This document shows, one piece after another, positions 44,247 through 47,031 of a stretch of DNA of 47,031 bases. Made by a program: the position numbers and the translations under genes. The number at the start of each line of letters is the position of its first letter. Positions within the stretch are counted from its first letter, which is position 1. The stretch lies in the NCBI GenBank assembly GCA_017886895.1, contig JAGHJD010000003.1, forward strand, positions 1-47,031, written 5' to 3'. This stretch comes from Clostridia bacterium. GTDB taxonomy: Bacteria > Bacillota > Clostridia > Christensenellales > Borkfalkiaceae. The notes under the pieces were generated by a model. It had not been told where the DNA came from and ran no database searches. It saw only the letters and a program-made list of their open reading frames with translations.

Positions 44247-44467
44247 TCAGCAATTCAAAAGGCGCCAGATGCTGCCGTTGAGGATCATCAGAACAAGGTC
44301 GATGACCCATACGAGCCAAAACCCGAGGAAGATGCGCAGGATGGCGGCAACGATCCTGCCTTCTGAAATACGGGTGATGATGCCGCAGATTCATGCGGTC
44401 GGCGGAATGATCGCAAGGATCAGGCTCACGAGATAACTCAACCCGAAATAGTCTTTTTCAGTGCCAT
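44247..44467 (-). pseudogene. Decayed small membrane-protein gene (frameshift plus in-frame TGA)
   Basis: On the minus strand an ATG at 44467 with SD ggagggg begins MALKK, then hits a one-base deletion in the following A-run. In the shifted frame the sequence continues FGLSYLVSLILAIIPPTA, a TGA stop (probably replacing Trp), then ICGIITRISEGRIVAAILRI and FLGFWLVWVIDLVLMILN, ending RLLNC-stop at 44247. Total length is 221 nt, one short of 74 codons. The intact product would be a ~73-aa two-TM protein of a type common but uncharacterised in Clostridia. Its promoter and SD are intact, so the damage looks recent. TGA as Trp is not suggested elsewhere in the window. Confidence 0.75.
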
Positions 44468-44501
44468 TTTCAAACCCCTCCGAAATGAATTTCTTAACTA
44501 T

Positions 44502-44531
44502 ATTATAGTTTCGGAGAAAGCGGAAAGTCAA
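44502..44531 (-). promoter_or_regulatory. Promoter of the decayed membrane-protein gene
   Basis: Minus strand: TTGACT (44531-44526), 18-bp spacer, TATAAT (44507-44502), 34 nt upstream of the ATG. Confidence 0.7.
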
Positions 44532-44630
44532 TACTTTTGTGAAAAAAGTTTTGCTTTTTCGCGATTTTTCTTTTCACGGCGTTTATACCGTCCATAAATT
44601 TTAATGATGATATGATTTTGTTAATTTCAT

Positions 44631-44659
44631 TTGACAATTCGGCGGCGGGGGAATATAAT
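44631..44659 (+). promoter_or_regulatory. Sigma-A promoter of glnA
   Basis: Perfect TTGACA (44631-44636), 17 bp, TATAAT (44654-44659). It gives a ~110-nt leader before ATG 44778. The rest of the ~310-bp gap (44468-44777) holds only the divergent promoter and the leader structure. Confidence 0.9.
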
Positions 44660-44680
44660 TTAACACGAAAACAGCAAGGG

Positions 44681-44756
44681 CGCTGCGGACAGAGAGAGCA
44701 TAGAAAAATGCTTTTCTGCCGCGGCGTTTTTTTGTTGAATAATGAGAGGGCCGCAG
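44681..44756 (+). promoter_or_regulatory. glnA leader with terminator-like hairpin and competing stem
   Basis: CGCTGCGG (44681-44688) pairs with CCGCGGCG (44719-44726, one G-T wobble), enclosing a small AGCAT/ATGCT hairpin; TTTTTTT (44727-44733) follows directly, giving a terminator in the 5' leader. CTGCGG of the same 5' arm can instead pair with CCGCAG at 44751-44756, further downstream. This is the layout of an attenuator. In Clostridia some glnA genes are controlled by ANTAR-type antiterminators, but I do not see the A1/G4 hexaloops of that system, so the trigger is unknown. Confidence 0.55.
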
Positions 44757-44777
44757 AGGCAAAAAGGAGAAGTTGCT

Positions 44778-46859
44778 ATGACAGTACCCGAAATGTTCGG
44801 CGAGAACGTGTTCAACCTTGACGTGATGCGCGAGAAGCTCCCCAAGGACGTGTTCAAATCGCTGAAGAAGACCATCGACGAGGGTAAGCCGCTCGACAAC
44901 AGCATCGCAGGCGCGGTCGCCCATGCGATGAAGGAGTGGGCGATCTCGAAGGGCGCCACGCATTATACGCACTGGTTCCAGCCCATGACAGGCGTCACCG
45001 CCGAAAAGCACGACAGTTTCATCTCGCCCACGCAGGACGGCAAGGTCATCATGGAGTTCTCGGGCAAGGAGCTCGTCGTCGGCGAGCCGGACGCCTCGAG
45101 CTTCCCCAGCGGCGGCGTGCGCGCGACGTTCGAAGCGCGCGGCTACACCGCGTGGGACCCGACCTCGTATGCGTTCATCAAGGAGGGCACGCTGTGCATC
45201 CCCACCGCGTTCTACTCCTACACGGGCGAGGTGCTCGATAAAAAGGCGCCGCTTTTGAAGAGCATGGAGGCGCTGAACAAGCAGGCGCTGCGCATCCTGC
45301 GCCTCTTCGGCAATACGACGGCTAAGCGCGTCGTTCCCACGGTCGGGCCCGAACAGGAGTACTTCCTCATCGACCGCAAGATGTTCGATGCGCGCAAAGA
45401 CCTCGTCTATACGGGCAGGACGTTGTTCGGCGCGAAGCCGCCGAAAGGGCAGGAGCTTGAGGACCATTACTTCGGCGCGATCAAGACGCGCGTGAGCGGA
45501 TTCATGCACGATCTCGATCAGGAGCTGTGGAAACTCGGCATCCTCGCCAAGACCAAGCACAACGAGGTCGCGCCCGCCCAGCACGAGCTTGCGCCTATCT
45601 TCTCCGTCACGAACGTCGCGTGCGATCACAACCAGCTCATGATGGAGACGATGAAGAAAGTTGCGGCAAGGCACGGCATGTACTGCCTGCTGCACGAAAA
45701 GCCCTTTGCGGGCATCAACGGCTCGGGCAAGCACAACAACTGGTCGATGAGTACGGACACGGGTCTGAATCTCCTCGACCCCGGTTCCACCCCCGCGGAG
45801 AACGGACAGTTCATGCTCTTCCTCACGGCGGTCATCAAGGCGGTGGACGAGTACCAGGATCTGCTGCGTCTCTCCGTCGCGAGCGCGGGCAACGACCACA
45901 GGCTGGGCGCGAACGAGGCGCCTCCCGCGATCGTCTCCGTGTTCCTCGGCGAAGAGCTCTCCGAAGTGCTGGACGCGCTCGATCACGACGTGAAGTACCA
46001 GGGCAAGGGCAAGCAGCTCATGAAGCTGGGCGTGGATACGCTGCCCGACCTGCCGAAGGATACGACCGACCGCAACCGCACCTCGCCGTTCGCCTTCACG
46101 GGCAACAAGTTCGAGTTCCGCATGCTCGGTTCTACGTTCTCCATCGCCGGCCCGAACATCATCATCAACACCATCGTCGCGGACGCGCTGCGCGAGTTCG
46201 CGGATACGCTCGAAAAGGCGAAGGACTTCAACGCGGCGCTGCACGATCTGGTCGTGGAGACCTACCGCAAGCACAAGCGCATCATCTTCAACGGCAACAA
46301 CTATACGGACGAGTGGAAGGAAGAGGCGGCAAAACGCGGGCTCCTGAACCTCAAGAACTCCGCAGAGGCGCTGCCGCACTTCTCGGACAAGAAGAATATC
46401 GCCCTCTTCGAGCGCAACGCCGTGTTCACCGAGCGCGAAGTCACTTCCCGTACCGAGATCATGCTCGACAACTATGCGAAGGTGCTCGCCATCGAAGGAC
46501 TCACGATGATCGAGATGGCGAAAGAGGACATCTATCCTTCCGTCAACGCGTATATCTCCGATCTGTGCGACCTGATCGAGAAGAAGAGCAAGCTCGGCGT
46601 CTCCGCCGCAGCGGAGGAGGAGCTGGTCAAAAAGCTCTCCGCCGCCAACGAAGCGATGTACTTCAAGGCGAACGAGATCGACAAGCTGCTCATCGAGGCG
46701 AAGGAGAGCGCGGGCGCGGAGGCTGCGGCGAAGTTCTTTGCGGAGAAGGTCATCCCCGTCATGCAGGAGCTGCGCGCCTATGCGGACGAGATGGAGCTCT
46801 CCACCGCGAAGAAGTACTGGCCGTTCCCGACCTACGGCGAGATCCTGTTCAGCATCTGA
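44778..46859 (+). CDS. glnA: Glutamine synthetase type III
   Basis: ATP-dependent synthesis of glutamine from glutamate and ammonia. Length is 693 aa from ATG 44778, with SD aaaggaga; the frame opens earlier at 44742, inside the leader. This is the long GSIII (GlnN) class, known from Bacteroides, cyanobacteria and Firmicutes, not GSI. Its typical N terminus reads [13 protein letters not shown]. The GSIII signature [20 protein letters not shown] is present. Catalytic-core motifs are [43 protein letters not shown] and [18 protein letters not shown]. The C-terminal part carries the GSIII-specific helical extension. It is monocistronic, followed by two hairpins. It probably provides the main ammonia assimilation route. 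Confidence 0.97.
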   Translation: MTVPEMFGENVFNLDVMREKLPKDVFKSLKKTIDEGKPLDNSIAGAVAHAMKEWAISKGATHYTHWFQPMTGVTAEKHDSFISPTQDGKVIMEFSGKELVVGEPDASSFPSGGVRATFEARGYTAWDPTSYAFIKEGTLCIPTAFYSYTGEVLDKKAPLLKSMEALNKQALRILRLFGNTTAKRVVPTVGPEQEYFLIDRKMFDARKDLVYTGRTLFGAKPPKGQELEDHYFGAIKTRVSGFMHDLDQELWKLGILAKTKHNEVAPAQHELAPIFSVTNVACDHNQLMMETMKKVAARHGMYCLLHEKPFAGINGSGKHNNWSMSTDTGLNLLDPGSTPAENGQFMLFLTAVIKAVDEYQDLLRLSVASAGNDHRLGANEAPPAIVSVFLGEELSEVLDALDHDVKYQGKGKQLMKLGVDTLPDLPKDTTDRNRTSPFAFTGNKFEFRMLGSTFSIAGPNIIINTIVADALREFADTLEKAKDFNAALHDLVVETYRKHKRIIFNGNNYTDEWKEEAAKRGLLNLKNSAEALPHFSDKKNIALFERNAVFTEREVTSRTEIMLDNYAKVLAIEGLTMIEMAKEDIYPSVNAYISDLCDLIEKKSKLGVSAAAEEELVKKLSAANEAMYFKANEIDKLLIEAKESAGAEAAAKFFAEKVIPVMQELRAYADEMELSTAKKYWPFPTYGEILFSI

Positions 46860-46935
46860 CCGTAAAAACGGAAAGTGCGCCCGCAGGCATGCGGGAATTG
46901 CGAAGAGAAAAAAACAGAGGCAAAAGCGTTTTGCC

Positions 46936-46963
46936 CCGCACGGGGAGGGAAATCCCCGTGCGG
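46936..46963 (+). other. Strong hairpin in the glnA 3' region, no T-run
   Basis: An 11-bp perfect stem, CCGCACGGGGA / TCCCCGTGCGG, with a GGGAAA loop. It precedes the terminator at 46979 and may protect the mRNA 3' end. Confidence 0.5.
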
Positions 46964-46978
46964 CGCGGCGCGGATGCT

Positions 46979-47012
46979 CACAGGAAAATGAGCTGTTTTT
47001 GCCTGTGTTTTT
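46979..47012 (+). terminator. Terminator after glnA
   Basis: CACAGG (46979-46984) pairs with CCTGTG (47002-47007), extended by an A/T stem with one bulge, and is followed by TTTTTATATTTT. Confidence 0.75.
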
Positions 47013-47031
47013 ATATTTTGCTTTCTTAATA

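Noticed and set aside
44239-44436. Plus-strand 65-aa open frame
   Set aside because: Antisense to the decayed membrane-protein gene; no SD or motif.
44681-44777. T-box or known riboswitch upstream of glnA
   Set aside because: No T-box sequence or specifier stem; the leader is too short for known metabolite riboswitches.

Overview
The window comes from the chromosome of a GC-rich, anaerobic, endospore-forming Clostridia-type Firmicute. Evidence: a pyruvate:ferredoxin oxidoreductase, the shared ECF transporter module followed by truA, SpoIIID, a DUF1540 cysteine-rich miniprotein, a type III glutamine synthetase, a CoA_E_activ/DUF2229 'acyl-CoA dehydratase activase' pair, strong Shine-Dalgarno sequences, and near-consensus sigma-A promoters with 17-bp spacers. 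No tRNA, rRNA, IS element, integrase or CRISPR array was seen.

Layout: (1) 1-10.3 kb, housekeeping: nifJ (minus, cut by the left edge), ecfA1-ecfA2-ecfT-truA, a membrane protein with QNPYG repeats, mnmE, and a LysR regulator. (2) 10.3-15.8 kb, locus 1: a six-gene operon with host-like base composition, bounded by a consensus promoter and a strong terminator. It encodes an SPFH/zinc-ribbon protein (YdjI-like), a membrane-anchored helical protein, two short coiled-coil proteins with ESCRT-III/Snf7-like architecture, a zinc-ribbon-TPR-TIR protein with a C-terminal membrane segment, and an AAA ATPase closely resembling Vps4 (N-terminal MIT-like three-helix domain, KWVGE pore loop, ATNRPWD signature). 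(3) 16-24.9 kb: a P-type Ca2+-like ATPase, rplI (minus), DUF1540, spoIIID, and the dehydratase-activase pair. (4) 25.0-38.1 kb, locus 2: an AT-richer, probably acquired 11-gene run. It encodes two more ESCRT-III-like proteins, then three different enzymes that each begin with a similar ~75-residue MIT-like helical domain (Vps4-like AAA, trypsin-like protease, RuvB-like AAA). A two-TM zinc-ribbon protein, a surface-repeat/TM/coiled-coil protein, an Hsp70-like ATPase, two paralogous coiled-coil/five-TM proteins and an HTH protein follow, and a perfect terminator closes the run. (5) 38.2-44.2 kb: a DUF1292-like protein, a soluble ClpB-type AAA + FtsH-type AAA + M41 protease fusion, a very acidic protein, an ASCH-like protein and a metallophosphoesterase. 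(6) 44.2-47.0 kb: a decayed small membrane-protein gene (minus) and type III glnA behind a terminator-like leader.

The most exciting content is the two separate ESCRT-III/Vps4-like loci. Locus 1 joins the polymer/ATPase pair to an SPFH scaffold and a TIR domain. Locus 2 appears to use MIT-like domains as a common plug that recruits several enzymes to one filament, with membrane and surface-exposed partners. My working model is a bacterial membrane-remodelling or membrane-damage response machine with possible defence output. The component families are read from sequence; the system-level function is inference.
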